Origin: Sphingopyxis sp. OAS728
Lineage (GTDB): Bacteria; Pseudomonadota; Alphaproteobacteria; Sphingomonadales; Sphingomonadaceae
Direction of reading: 5' to 3'
DNA: 64,000 nucleotides
NCBI RefSeq assembly: GCF_014873485.1
Contig: NZ_JADBDT010000001.1
Coordinates: 2,542,001-2,606,000 of the forward strand
Both the position numbers and the translations under genes were made by a program. Under the pieces are notes generated by a model, which was given only the letters and a program-made list of their open reading frames with translations, was not told the DNA's origin and did no database searches. Positions 1-7,734 of the stretch are shown one piece after another (position 1 is the stretch's first letter; every line of letters starts with the position of its first letter).

Positions 1-774
1 CCAGCGGTAGCCGAAGGCTTGCCGGTTGAGTTCGTCGAGCAGCCCCGGAAAGGTGACGCTCGGAAAGCCGGTGATGGTGAGCGTGCGAAGATGATGGTTG
101 CCGAGCCGCGGTTCGAGGCCGCCGACGACCGCCTCGTCGGCGAGCAGCGCGTCGAGATAGGCGGGGCTTTCGGGGACGCGGACGCGCTGGACCTTGGTCG
201 AGACGCAGCTATGCAGGTAAGTGAGCGTCTCGCCGTCATCGAGCCATTCGGCCTCGGGCATGAAGCCTTCGACGAGATGGAGCACGCGTCCCGAGCGATC
301 GATGAAGCTTTTCAAAAGCTCCTTCGGATCGACGCCAGTCTTCGATCGGCCCTCATAGAGCCAAGCCTCGGCGCGCGCCGCCTCTTCGGCGGGCGGCATC
401 CAGAGCAGGGTCAGATAATAGAAGCTTTCGAAATGCGCGCCTTCCTCGCGAAATTGTTCGCGGCGTTCGACATCGAGCAGCTCGGATACGACATCGGGAA
501 ACTCCGAAACCGGATAGGAAAGAGCCGGCACGCGCTGCGCCTCGATGAACACCGCCCAGCCCGATCCGAGGCGGCGCAGCGTGTTGTTGAGGCGCGCGGT
601 GACCGCGACGAGTTCGGCGGGCGTGGCGCTGTCGAGGTCGGGCCCGCGGAAGCGTGCCGTGCGCTGGAAGGCGCCGTCCTTGTTCAACACCACGCCCTCC
701 GCCACCAGGCAGACCCAAGGGAGAAAATCGGCGAGGCGGGCGGACTTCGTCCGATATTCGGAAAGGTTCATCAT
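1..774 (-). CDS. trbE: Conjugal transfer ATPase TrbE (VirB4 family), N-terminal part
   Basis: The frame starts at the ATG at 774, which overlaps the trbD stop (ATGA), and stays open to the window edge, so only about 258 N-terminal residues are visible. The start reads MMNLSEYRTKSARLADFLPW, followed by a segment with LVAVTARLNNTLRRLGSGWA, as expected for the VirB4/TrbE N-terminal domain; the Walker motifs lie outside the window. VirB4 proteins are inner-membrane-associated ATPases that power type IV secretion assembly and substrate transfer. Position directly after trbB-trbC-trbD with stop/start overlaps supports the assignment. Family call is inferred from the partial sequence plus gene order. 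Confidence 0.85.
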   Translation of the reverse strand, partial: MMNLSEYRTKSARLADFLPWVCLVAEGVVLNKDGAFQRTARFRGPDLDSATPAELVAVTARLNNTLRRLGSGWAVFIEAQRVPALSYPVSEFPDVVSELLDVERREQFREEGAHFESFYYLTLLWMPPAEEAARAEAWLYEGRSKTGVDPKELLKSFIDRSGRVLHLVEGFMPEAEWLDDGETLTYLHSCVSTKVQRVRVPESPAYLDALLADEAVVGGLEPRLGNHHLRTLTITGFPSVTFPGLLDELNRQAFGYRW

Positions 775-1040
775 GGGCGCATCCAGACGGGATATTTGAG
801 GTGACGCCGGGCGACGTCGACGAATTGTGGGTCGCGGCGCGCGGCCCAGACCGAGAGGACGTGCCCGACCGCCCAGATCGCGAGGCCGGCGATCCAGAGG
901 CGGAGCCCCAGTCCCACGGCACCCGCGAGCGTGCCGTTGACGATCGCGAGGCTGCGCGGTGCGCCGCCGAGCAGGATGGGCTCGGCCAGCGCTCGGTGGA
1001 CCGGCGCGAAAAAACCCGGCACCTCCCCTTCCCGGCCCAT
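771..1040 (-). CDS. trbD: Conjugal transfer protein TrbD (VirB3 family)
   Basis: An 89-residue protein whose ATG at 1040 overlaps the trbC stop and whose stop overlaps the trbE start, so translation is coupled on both sides. It begins MGREGEVPGFFAPVHRAL, then has a hydrophobic stretch of about 40 residues (VNGTLAGAVGLGLRLWIAG onward) that can form one or two membrane helices, and ends in a short basic tail. Length, hydrophobicity and position between VirB2-like and VirB4-like genes are typical of TrbD/VirB3, an inner-membrane component that works with VirB4. Only this reading of the overlapping frames has family-like features. Confidence 0.88.
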   Translation of the reverse strand: MGREGEVPGFFAPVHRALAEPILLGGAPRSLAIVNGTLAGAVGLGLRLWIAGLAIWAVGHVLSVWAARRDPQFVDVARRHLKYPVWMRP

Positions 1041-1372
1041 CAGACGAGCGCTCCGCCGCCGAAGGAGAAGAAGGACAGGAAGAAACTCGATGCGGCGAAG
1101 GCGATCGAGAGGCCGAACACGATCTGGACGAGCCGGCGGAAGCCACCCGACGTGTCGCCGAAGGCGAGGCTGAGGCCGGTCACGATGATGATGATCACCG
1201 CGACGATCTTCGCGACCGGTCCCTCTATGCTCTCGAGGATCGATTGCAGCGGGGCTTCCCACGGCATCGACGAACCACCGGCATGAGCCGGGGCCGAAAC
1301 CGCAAGCGCGACGAAAAGGGCGGTCGAGCAAAGCATGGCGCGGCGCACGCCATGCCGCAGGGCATGGATCAT
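1040..1372 (-). CDS. trbC: Conjugal transfer pilin TrbC (VirB2 family)
   Basis: A 110-residue protein with an N-terminal basic stretch and signal segment ending near APAHAGG (residues 26-32), followed by a mature part with two hydrophobic helices (KIVAVIIIIVTGLSLAFG and LVQIVFGLSIAFAASSFFLS). This two-helix processed form is the hallmark of VirB2/TrbC conjugative pilins, which are cleaved and inserted in the inner membrane before polymerising into the pilus. The start overlaps the trbB stop by four bases. A TraF-type peptidase gene at about 11.0-11.6 kb may take part in its maturation, as it does in IncP plasmids (inference from the family). Confidence 0.9.
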   Translation of the reverse strand: MIHALRHGVRRAMLCSTALFVALAVSAPAHAGGSSMPWEAPLQSILESIEGPVAKIVAVIIIIVTGLSLAFGDTSGGFRRLVQIVFGLSIAFAASSFFLSFFSFGGGALV

Positions 1373-2352
1373 CGAATGTCTCCTTCAGGGGTGATGAGGG
1401 GGGTCAGCCGATATTCGCCGGTCGAGGGATCGAGGCCGTCGACGCGCGCGAGTTCGGAGAGGCGCCGTCCCGTTCCATCGCGGACGAGCACGGCGACGAG
1501 ATTGATCGTCTCGGCGAGCAGCGCGCGCGGCACGGTGACCACGGCCTCTTGGATCAGCTGCTCCATGCGGCGCAGCGCGCCGAGCGCACTGCCGGCGTGG
1601 ATCGTGCCCACGCCGCCGGGGTGACCGGTGCCCCAGGCTTTCAGGAGGTCGAGCGCCTCGGCGCCGCGCACCTCGCCGATCGGGATGCGATCGGGCCGCA
1701 AGCGTAGCGACGAGCGGACAAGATCGGAGAGTGATGCCACGCCGTCCTTCGTGCGCATTGCCACGAGGTTGGGCGCCGCGCATTGCAGCTCGCGCGTATC
1801 CTCGATCACAACAATCCGGTCGTTGCTGCCGGCGATCTCGGCAAGCAGAGCGTTGGTGAGCGTCGTCTTGCCGCTGCCGGTGCCGCCCGCGACGAGAATG
1901 TTGAGGCGGTCGCGCACGCCCTGGCGAAGAATGTCCGCCGCATCGACCGCCATGATGCCCGAGGCGACATAATCGGCCAGCGTGAAGACCGCGATTGCGG
2001 GTTTGCGGATCGCGAAGGTCGGCGCCGTCACGACCGGCGGCAGGAGGCCTTCGAACCGCTCGCCGCCTTCGGGCAGTTCCGCCGACACGCGCGGCGCGCC
2101 ACCATGGACCTCGGCGCCGACATGATGGGCGACAAGCCGGATGATGCGCTCGCCGTCAGCAGGCGTCAGCGTCCGGCCGCTGTCCACGATGCCCTCGCCC
2201 AGCCGATCGACCCACAGCCGCCCGTCGGGATTGAGCATGATTTCGATGATCTCGGGGTCTGCAAGCCATTCGGCAATCGCATCGCCAAGCGCGGTGCGCA
2301 GCATGCGCGCGCTGCGGTGACGTGCTTCCAGCCGGATCGGTTCTGCGCCCAT
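1369..2352 (-). CDS. trbB: Conjugal transfer ATPase TrbB (VirB11 family)
   Basis: A 327-residue traffic ATPase that heads the trb operon. The Walker A motif GGTGSGKTT is at about residues 156-164, followed by an Asp box ([10 protein letters not shown]), then [12 protein letters not shown] and the His box [14 protein letters not shown]. VirB11/TrbB proteins are hexameric cytoplasmic ATPases that switch the secretion channel between pilus assembly and DNA transfer. The ATG at 2352 was chosen over an open extension to 2499 because [23 protein letters not shown] begins the family-like sequence; a purine-rich GGGG lies just upstream. The stop overlaps trbC. Confidence 0.92.
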   Translation of the reverse strand: MGAEPIRLEARHRSARMLRTALGDAIAEWLADPEIIEIMLNPDGRLWVDRLGEGIVDSGRTLTPADGERIIRLVAHHVGAEVHGGAPRVSAELPEGGERFEGLLPPVVTAPTFAIRKPAIAVFTLADYVASGIMAVDAADILRQGVRDRLNILVAGGTGSGKTTLTNALLAEIAGSNDRIVVIEDTRELQCAAPNLVAMRTKDGVASLSDLVRSSLRLRPDRIPIGEVRGAEALDLLKAWGTGHPGGVGTIHAGSALGALRRMEQLIQEAVVTVPRALLAETINLVAVLVRDGTGRRLSELARVDGLDPSTGEYRLTPLITPEGDIR

Positions 2353-2561
2353 GAAAGACCCCGTTTCTTGGGCCAGGGCGGGTGTGCCCGGCTCGACGGG
2401 GATAAGTAAGAGACGCAGAGGAAACCTGAATTCAACAAGGTTTTCGCGGCATCGTACCGTCTCGTAGAAAGACAGGCTCTGGCGTAAGGCGCTCAACATC
2501 GGAACGGATAGAAATCACGCTGCCGCTTGCGAAGCATACGATTTTGACAAGAGTGTAAAGG
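2353..2561. promoter_or_regulatory. Divergent promoter region between trbB and a LuxR-type HTH gene
   Basis: About 210 bases between the divergent trbB (minus) and the HTH membrane protein (plus). It is lower in GC than its flanks and contains an imperfect inverted repeat AACCT/AGGTT around 2425-2445. The plus-strand gene has a visible purine-rich ribosome site (GTAAAGG) right before its ATG at 2562. No box like the candidate lux boxes at 13.35 and 41.95 kb was seen here. Promoter function is inferred from layout. Confidence 0.45.
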
Positions 2562-3074
2562 ATGACTGATTCGGGGTCGCAGCCATCAGAAGACGAAGTG
2601 CGCTGGGCACGGCTCACGGACAAGCAGCGTGCCTGCCTCGATCTTGTACTCGATCACCAGACCTCGAAGCAGATCGCGCGCCGTCTCGGTATCTCGAAGC
2701 AGGCGGTCGATCTTCGCCTCAAAACCGCACGTGACACGCTGGGTGTAGCGAACCGCGCCGAGACGGCGATCATTTACGCGCGTCTCAAGCAGACCTATGA
2801 TCGGATACCATGTGATCCAATCATACTGGCGCCGCGGCCAGCACTGATGTCATTCGATTCTTCGAACGGAGGGTTGCCCGGGGCGATACACGGCTGCGGA
2901 TCGCCGACGGGCGAACCAACGGGCAGCAACCCACCGTTCGGGGATTTCTGGAGGCACGATCACGCCCGCGTCAAGCGAGTCTGGATCATGGCGGCCCTGC
3001 TGGTCGGCTTTGCTCTGCTCATCCTGACAGGGCTTTCGATCGCTCAGGCACTGACGCGGCTGGTCTCCGGCTGA
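2562..3074 (+). CDS. LuxR-type HTH regulator with C-terminal membrane anchor
   Basis: A 170-residue protein with an N-terminal LuxR/sigma-4-like HTH (LTDKQRACLDLVLDHQTSKQ through GISKQAVDLRLKTARDTLGV, about residues 13-60), a low-complexity linker, and a single hydrophobic helix near the C-terminus (VWIMAALLVGFALLILTGLS, about residues 141-160). There is no autoinducer-binding domain or receiver. Divergent from trbB, it is a candidate regulator of the trb operon held at the inner membrane, like the sigma-4-like anchored HTH proteins common in sphingomonads. The HTH is clear; the target and signal are unknown. Confidence 0.75.
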   Translation: MTDSGSQPSEDEVRWARLTDKQRACLDLVLDHQTSKQIARRLGISKQAVDLRLKTARDTLGVANRAETAIIYARLKQTYDRIPCDPIILAPRPALMSFDSSNGGLPGAIHGCGSPTGEPTGSNPPFGDFWRHDHARVKRVWIMAALLVGFALLILTGLSIAQALTRLVSG

Positions 3075-3137
3075 CCCCTTTTTCAAGTCCAATGTCGATA
3101 GCCGAGGCGCGATGGCGCTTCCGGAAGAGGAGAAGTT

Positions 3138-3470
3138 ATGTCCAAGGAAATCCCATTCACAGCGGCCCGCCTCGCCCGAGATGTTCCGGCCGCAGAGATC
3201 AGGGTCGACGACGCCCTGATCGCCGTGTCGTCACTGATGACGAGTGTCGTCATCGCGCGCCGCGACACTGTTGGCGTGCCGGCGGCGAAGGGCCATGCAA
3301 CGATCCGGCGGCTCATGAAGGCGCAGATCGCTCTCGTCGGGGCGAGCAGTGATATTCTTCGCGTCCATGGCGACCTTGTCGACATCGGGCGCGCGACTGC
3401 CGGCTATGATTTGCACGAATGCCCGAAGACAGGTCGAGGCGACCCATCTGAGCTCACGTCGGCAGCTTGA
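3138..3470 (+). CDS. Hypothetical protein, 110 aa
   Basis: Begins at ATG 3138 with an AGGAGAAG ribosome site 7 bases upstream (GAGGAGAAGTT), which supports real translation. The protein is soluble and alpha-helical in character (DALIAVSSLMTSVVIARRDTVG, then ATIRRLMKAQIALVGASSDI) with no transmembrane segment or cysteine pair. No family is recognised. It sits 64 bases after the anchored HTH gene in the same direction and just before a membrane protein gene, so the three may form one transcript. Confidence 0.55.
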   Translation: MSKEIPFTAARLARDVPAAEIRVDDALIAVSSLMTSVVIARRDTVGVPAAKGHATIRRLMKAQIALVGASSDILRVHGDLVDIGRATAGYDLHECPKTGRGDPSELTSAA

Positions 3471-3984
3471 TCCGGTTGACGGGGAGCTATCGGCATGGAA
3501 ATCTGGAGTGGTGCGCATCGCCTTGTTTCTCGCCTTTTTGCTGATCGCAGTGGTCTATTCTCTGTGGCGCGGAGGCGGCCCCGAGCGGGCCATGGCGGCG
3601 ATCGCGCTGACAATGGTGGGAGCCGATCAGCTTCTCCATTCCCTCGTGCCGCCGGAATATGCGGCGTTGGATCTAGGGCATCTCGCAATAGATTTGTTCG
3701 GCGCGGCGGCTACATTCATGCTCGCACTCTTTGCGCATCGCTTCTGGCCTATGTGCGTCGCCGTTCTCCATATACTTCCTCTCTTGGCGCACACGAGCAG
3801 AATGATCGATGTGACGATGCAACCGGCGATCTACCTCACGATGCAGGTGGCGACGTCCTGGCCGGTTCCGCTGATTCTCATCCTCGCAACCTGGCGTCAC
3901 CGACGACGGCTGGTACGCGGCGAGAGCGAGCCATCCTGGCTGATCTCATCGCCGCGATCGATCCGGCGAACAAGCACGCGGTAG
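3469..3984 (+). CDS. Small multi-pass membrane protein, start uncertain
   Basis: The confident part is from about 3508: IALFLAFLLIAVVYSLWRGG, then three further hydrophobic segments (AIALTMVGADQLLHS, LAIDLFGAAATFMLALFAHR and PAIYLTMQVATSWPVPLILI), giving four or five likely membrane helices and a basic C-terminal tail. No clear ATG exists; TTG 3469 or GTG 3508/3511 are possible starts, and the listed start is the earliest of these. No family is recognised. Its 3' end overlaps the RadC-like frame, so the two may be translationally coupled. Confidence 0.5.
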   Translation, partial: DPVDGELSAWKSGVVRIALFLAFLLIAVVYSLWRGGGPERAMAAIALTMVGADQLLHSLVPPEYAALDLGHLAIDLFGAAATFMLALFAHRFWPMCVAVLHILPLLAHTSRMIDVTMQPAIYLTMQVATSWPVPLILILATWRHRRRLVRGESEPSWLISSPRSIRRTSTR

Positions 3985-4907
3985 CCGACGCACTGCTCGC
4001 GGAATATCGCACGCTCGCGCGGCTGTGGACCCAATCTCCCGGGTCGCTTCGCCGGGTTCTCGGAAAGGATAGTCCCGTCATAGCGATGTTGAGCGCGGCG
4101 CGTGCGGCAACGCTCGAAGCGATGCGCTCGCAGGTGGCGGGCCGCGCAATTGCTCCGTGGGACACCAAGCTGATTCAGTATCTGCAGGCGTCGATGGGGG
4201 CTCTTCCGTATGAGATACTACGCGTGCTGTTTCTGGATGCGTCCCGGCGTGTGATTGCCGACGAGCAAATGCAGCATGGGACAATCGGTCAGTTGACGAT
4301 CCATGCGCGCATCATATTCCGCCGAGCCCTTGAGCTCGATGCGGCCGCAATTATTCTTGTGCATAACCATCCCAGCGGCGACCCTAATCCGAGCCGGGGC
4401 GATATCGATGTCACCGAACGGCTGGTCGCCATTGGCTTCGCGCTCGATGTCGATCTGCTGGAGCATATCGTGGTGACGGGCAGCGATCACCAGATGATCC
4501 TGAACCGGCGAGCGAAGCCGAAGCGGCGGCCATCGGAACGCTTGCGCGATAGCGCCAGCCCGCGAACGGACGCGGGTCTCGCGGTGGAAAATGCCCGTAA
4601 AACTGCGCGGCGCAGATTGCTGCGTCGCCAACTCGTTGGCGCAGAGGGGTTGTTCGGCGAGCCGGCGTGGGACATTTTGGTCGACCTGTTCATCCACGAA
4701 GGCCAGGGCAAATCGGTATCGACGGGTTCCGCTTGTATCGCCTCCGGGCTTCCCAGATCTTCCGCGCTCAGATTGCTCCAAACGCTCTGCGATGCGGGCC
4801 TGGTGGTTCGCGAGGCCGACCGCGACGACGGTCGGCGGACCTATATTCGCCTGAACCGCGATTTAGCGCATCGGCTCACCGCTTATTTTGCGGCGGGCGA
4901 AGAATGA
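3936..4907 (+). CDS. radC: RadC-like JAB/MPN domain protein with C-terminal winged helix
   Basis: The frame has no stop from 3495, but family-like sequence begins around 3930 and no ATG, GTG or TTG lies nearby; the listed start (CTG 3936) is a guess. The central part carries the RadC/JAMM metal motif HNHPSGDPNPSRGDID (residues about 144-159 from the listed start), preceded by DASRRVIADEQMQHGT. RadC family proteins on mobile elements have an unclear function despite the old repair name. The last 110 residues form a winged-helix/MarR-like region (GSACIASGLPRSSALRLLQT, then GLVVREADRDDGRRTYIRL) not found in standard RadC. Thus it may be a regulator or DNA-binding variant. Confidence 0.75.
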   Translation: MADLIAAIDPANKHAVADALLAEYRTLARLWTQSPGSLRRVLGKDSPVIAMLSAARAATLEAMRSQVAGRAIAPWDTKLIQYLQASMGALPYEILRVLFLDASRRVIADEQMQHGTIGQLTIHARIIFRRALELDAAAIILVHNHPSGDPNPSRGDIDVTERLVAIGFALDVDLLEHIVVTGSDHQMILNRRAKPKRRPSERLRDSASPRTDAGLAVENARKTARRRLLRRQLVGAEGLFGEPAWDILVDLFIHEGQGKSVSTGSACIASGLPRSSALRLLQTLCDAGLVVREADRDDGRRTYIRLNRDLAHRLTAYFAAGEE

Positions 4908-4950
4908 TCGAACGCGATCTTCTCGTCTCGCGCGTCGATATCGGCAGTCG

Positions 4951-7734
4951 CTAAAGCCCGGCGCCAAAACGGGAAGACAGAGACTGTGCCAATCCGGACG
5001 CGCTCGTCTTCGCGGCAACAGGCTGCGGAATGGCGGCCTGTGCGATCGCGGTCTGGACCGTGCCGGCGCGCTCATTGATCGCCGAGGTCAACTTAGCGCG
5101 GTCATTTGTGAAGATCGTCGCTGACTGCTTCGCGCGCGAAATCCCGACATAGAAGCTTTTCTGGTCGACCAGATTGGCCGCGCGGCTGTCGGCATGAACG
5201 ATCACGTGATCGGAGGTCCGGCCCTGCGCGGCGAAGGCGGTATCGACGTAGCCATGCGCGATGTGACGATCGCAGGCGGTATCGACGTGCAGCGTCTGAA
5301 CGTCCCCCCGCGAACCCCGAACGGTGGCGGTCCTGGCCTCGGCATCGACCGCCAAAACCTCCGCGCGTCCGCCGTTCACGCGGCCAGCATCACGATCGTT
5401 GCGCGTGAACCGGATGTTGTCACCAGCCCTCAATTCCAACCGCTGCGCCTCGAACGCCTGCACCTTGCCTGCGCCCCATTGCCGCAGCCGCCAGTCCACC
5501 TCCTGCCCGTCCTCCGATCGCAGCGCGACCGCGGCCTTGTCAGGATCAACTCCCTCCACACGAAACGCCTTCCCCCGGGCGACGCCCTTGTCCGCATAGT
5601 CTTGAGAGAAGCGGACGACGTCACCCTTGTCGTAGCTCAGCGGATCGCGGGCTTCGGCACGCGTGAGGCCCTTGTTGACCAGGCTTTCCAACGTGACAGC
5701 CGGCCCTCTGATCGCGCCCGATCGAATAAGTGCCTGACGAATATCTGCAGTCAACGCGTCCCGGCCTTCGCGCGAGGGCTCGACAACGAGCGTGCGAGCG
5801 CGGCTGGCCTTGTCGAGTCCGGCATAACGCTCGGCGATGGCGGCAAAGCGCTCGGAACGGTCGGAACTTTCGATGATTGCACCGCCGCCGCGATCGAGGG
5901 CGGCAAGCGCCTTCTTCGCGTCGCCGTCGATCAATGCCAGCACGGCGTCCTTGGTGGCGGCATTGGTCTGTCGGACGATCTCGTCGAGTTTGGCGGTTTC
6001 CATGCCCGCGCTCTGGAGTTGCGCAAATGCCGCGCCCGCCTCGACCGATCCAAGCTGCTTCACGTCCCCGACGAGGACGATGCGGGTATCATGCTGCTCG
6101 GCGAGATCGAAGAGGCGCGCGGTGTCGCGCGCGGAGAGCAGCGAAGCCTCATCGACAATCCACGCTGCGGGCGGGCCAGACGCGAAAGGTCCGGGCGACA
6201 GCATATGGCGCGCGACCGTGTCGCCGCGTGTCCCCAACGCCTCGCCGAGCACCATCGCCGCCGATGCGGTCGGCGCGAGCGCAACGACCGACACCCCGCG
6301 CGCTTCCGCCTCCCGGGCAAAGGTCGCGAGGACCGTCGTCGTCTTCGCGGTCCCTGCATAGCCCTGCACCGCGGTGATCCGATTTCGGCTAGTCAGAAGT
6401 TGTTCGGTCGCCGTGCGCTGATCGGCATTCCAGGCAAAACCGTTGCTCTCGGCCTGGCGTGATGCGACCGCGACCGCCTTTGCCGCGCTAAGCGGCGACG
6501 CGATCGGGGCGAACGCGCCGCGACCCTCCGCCTCGATCCGGAGCAGTCGCGTTTCGGCTTCGATATTGTGACGGGTGGTGAGTCCTGCAAACTCCGCACC
6601 GCGCCGATCGAGGAAGGTGCGGTCAATCAACTGGTCGCGCGCTCCTGCGGCCTCGATCGCCGCTCCGATCTGGGCATAGCTAACCTTCCCCAAGCCGACG
6701 CGCCCGGCCTCCTCCTGCAACGCGGCGACCGAAAAAAACGATTGCCGCTCGCCGAGCTTATCGGCGGCATAAGCGACCGCGCGCTCGGCCGCTAACGCCT
6801 GCTCCGCCAATCCCCTCTCGCTGCCCGCACCGGATTTTTCCTCGCTTATCAGCGCGAGCCGCGCTTCGGAATTGAAGCCGGCCCGGTCGGCGGTCCGGCG
6901 CCAATCCGCCACCAATGAAGCTTGATCCGCCGCAACCTTGGCCTGCCGCGTGTCGAGCGCTGCGACCTGCTTCTCGGCGGCGCTGGCTTCCTCGCGCGAT
7001 GTCCCGCGTTTGCCGAGCGCGGCTTCGATCTCCGCACTGCGGGTGCTGAACGCCGCCATGACGTCAGCCGATACGCCCTTGATCTCGAACATCGACTCCT
7101 TGCCCGTCTCTATCTCATAACCGAGTTCGCGGACCTTCAGCGCCAGTTCCTGCCGGTAAATCGACCCGATCTGCTTCTGAAGCTGATAGATCGCGCGCGG
7201 TTCGAGGCTGCGCCAAGATCCGTCCTCGCCCTGCGTCGCGTTCATGATGACGTTGTGGGTATGAAGCTGCGGGTCTTGCGCCCGGCTGGTCCCGTGCTGG
7301 AAGCTGGCGACGATGAGGTTACCGGTCGCCTCCCGATTGACGGCGCCGCCATGCCGGACGCGGGTTGCGGCCATGTGGGTTTCGACATGCGCGAGCGCCG
7401 TCTTCACCGCCTCGCCGTGGGCGGCGATCAACCGTCGGTCGCCGGCAACCTCGGCCATGATCGACACCGACTTGGGCGCGCTCAAGGTCACATCCCATCC
7501 GGGTCGATGCTCAAGCTGACCATTGCGGAAGGTGCCGAGTTGTTGGTCGCCGATCTGGCCGTCGAGCAGTTCGCGAAAGCGCTCGCGGTCGACATCGCCC
7601 GACAGCCCAAGCTCCACGGCGCCCTTTCCACACCATTCGGACGGCGATAGGCCGCCCTCGGTATAATAGTCGTCCGCCTCGTAGTAGCTGCTGGCCTGAG
7701 CTGAGCTGGTCAGCACCGATACCGACGCGACCAT
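4951..7734 (-). CDS. MobF-family conjugative relaxase-helicase (TrwC/TraI type)
   Basis: A 927-residue protein. The N-terminus has the relaxase tyrosines (YYEADDYYTEGG, residues 17-28) and the three-histidine metal site (QHG at about 146-148 and LHTH at 157-160). The C-terminal half is a RecD-like helicase with Walker A GYAGTAKTTT and Walker B WIVDEASLLSARD, then DSRAANLVDQKSFYVGISRA near the end. MobF proteins nick oriT, stay covalently bound to the 5' end, and unwind the transferred strand. The ATG overlaps the coupling-protein stop (ATGA). At 927 residues it is close to TrwC (966) and much shorter than F TraI. Confidence 0.95.
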   Translation of the reverse strand: MVASVSVLTSSAQASSYYEADDYYTEGGLSPSEWCGKGAVELGLSGDVDRERFRELLDGQIGDQQLGTFRNGQLEHRPGWDVTLSAPKSVSIMAEVAGDRRLIAAHGEAVKTALAHVETHMAATRVRHGGAVNREATGNLIVASFQHGTSRAQDPQLHTHNVIMNATQGEDGSWRSLEPRAIYQLQKQIGSIYRQELALKVRELGYEIETGKESMFEIKGVSADVMAAFSTRSAEIEAALGKRGTSREEASAAEKQVAALDTRQAKVAADQASLVADWRRTADRAGFNSEARLALISEEKSGAGSERGLAEQALAAERAVAYAADKLGERQSFFSVAALQEEAGRVGLGKVSYAQIGAAIEAAGARDQLIDRTFLDRRGAEFAGLTTRHNIEAETRLLRIEAEGRGAFAPIASPLSAAKAVAVASRQAESNGFAWNADQRTATEQLLTSRNRITAVQGYAGTAKTTTVLATFAREAEARGVSVVALAPTASAAMVLGEALGTRGDTVARHMLSPGPFASGPPAAWIVDEASLLSARDTARLFDLAEQHDTRIVLVGDVKQLGSVEAGAAFAQLQSAGMETAKLDEIVRQTNAATKDAVLALIDGDAKKALAALDRGGGAIIESSDRSERFAAIAERYAGLDKASRARTLVVEPSREGRDALTADIRQALIRSGAIRGPAVTLESLVNKGLTRAEARDPLSYDKGDVVRFSQDYADKGVARGKAFRVEGVDPDKAAVALRSEDGQEVDWRLRQWGAGKVQAFEAQRLELRAGDNIRFTRNDRDAGRVNGGRAEVLAVDAEARTATVRGSRGDVQTLHVDTACDRHIAHGYVDTAFAAQGRTSDHVIVHADSRAANLVDQKSFYVGISRAKQSATIFTNDRAKLTSAINERAGTVQTAIAQAAIPQPVAAKTSASGLAQSLSSRFGAGL

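Noticed and set aside
19..804. A 261-codon plus-strand frame at the window start
   Set aside because: It is antisense to trbE, whose translation matches the VirB4/TrbE start and fits the operon order.
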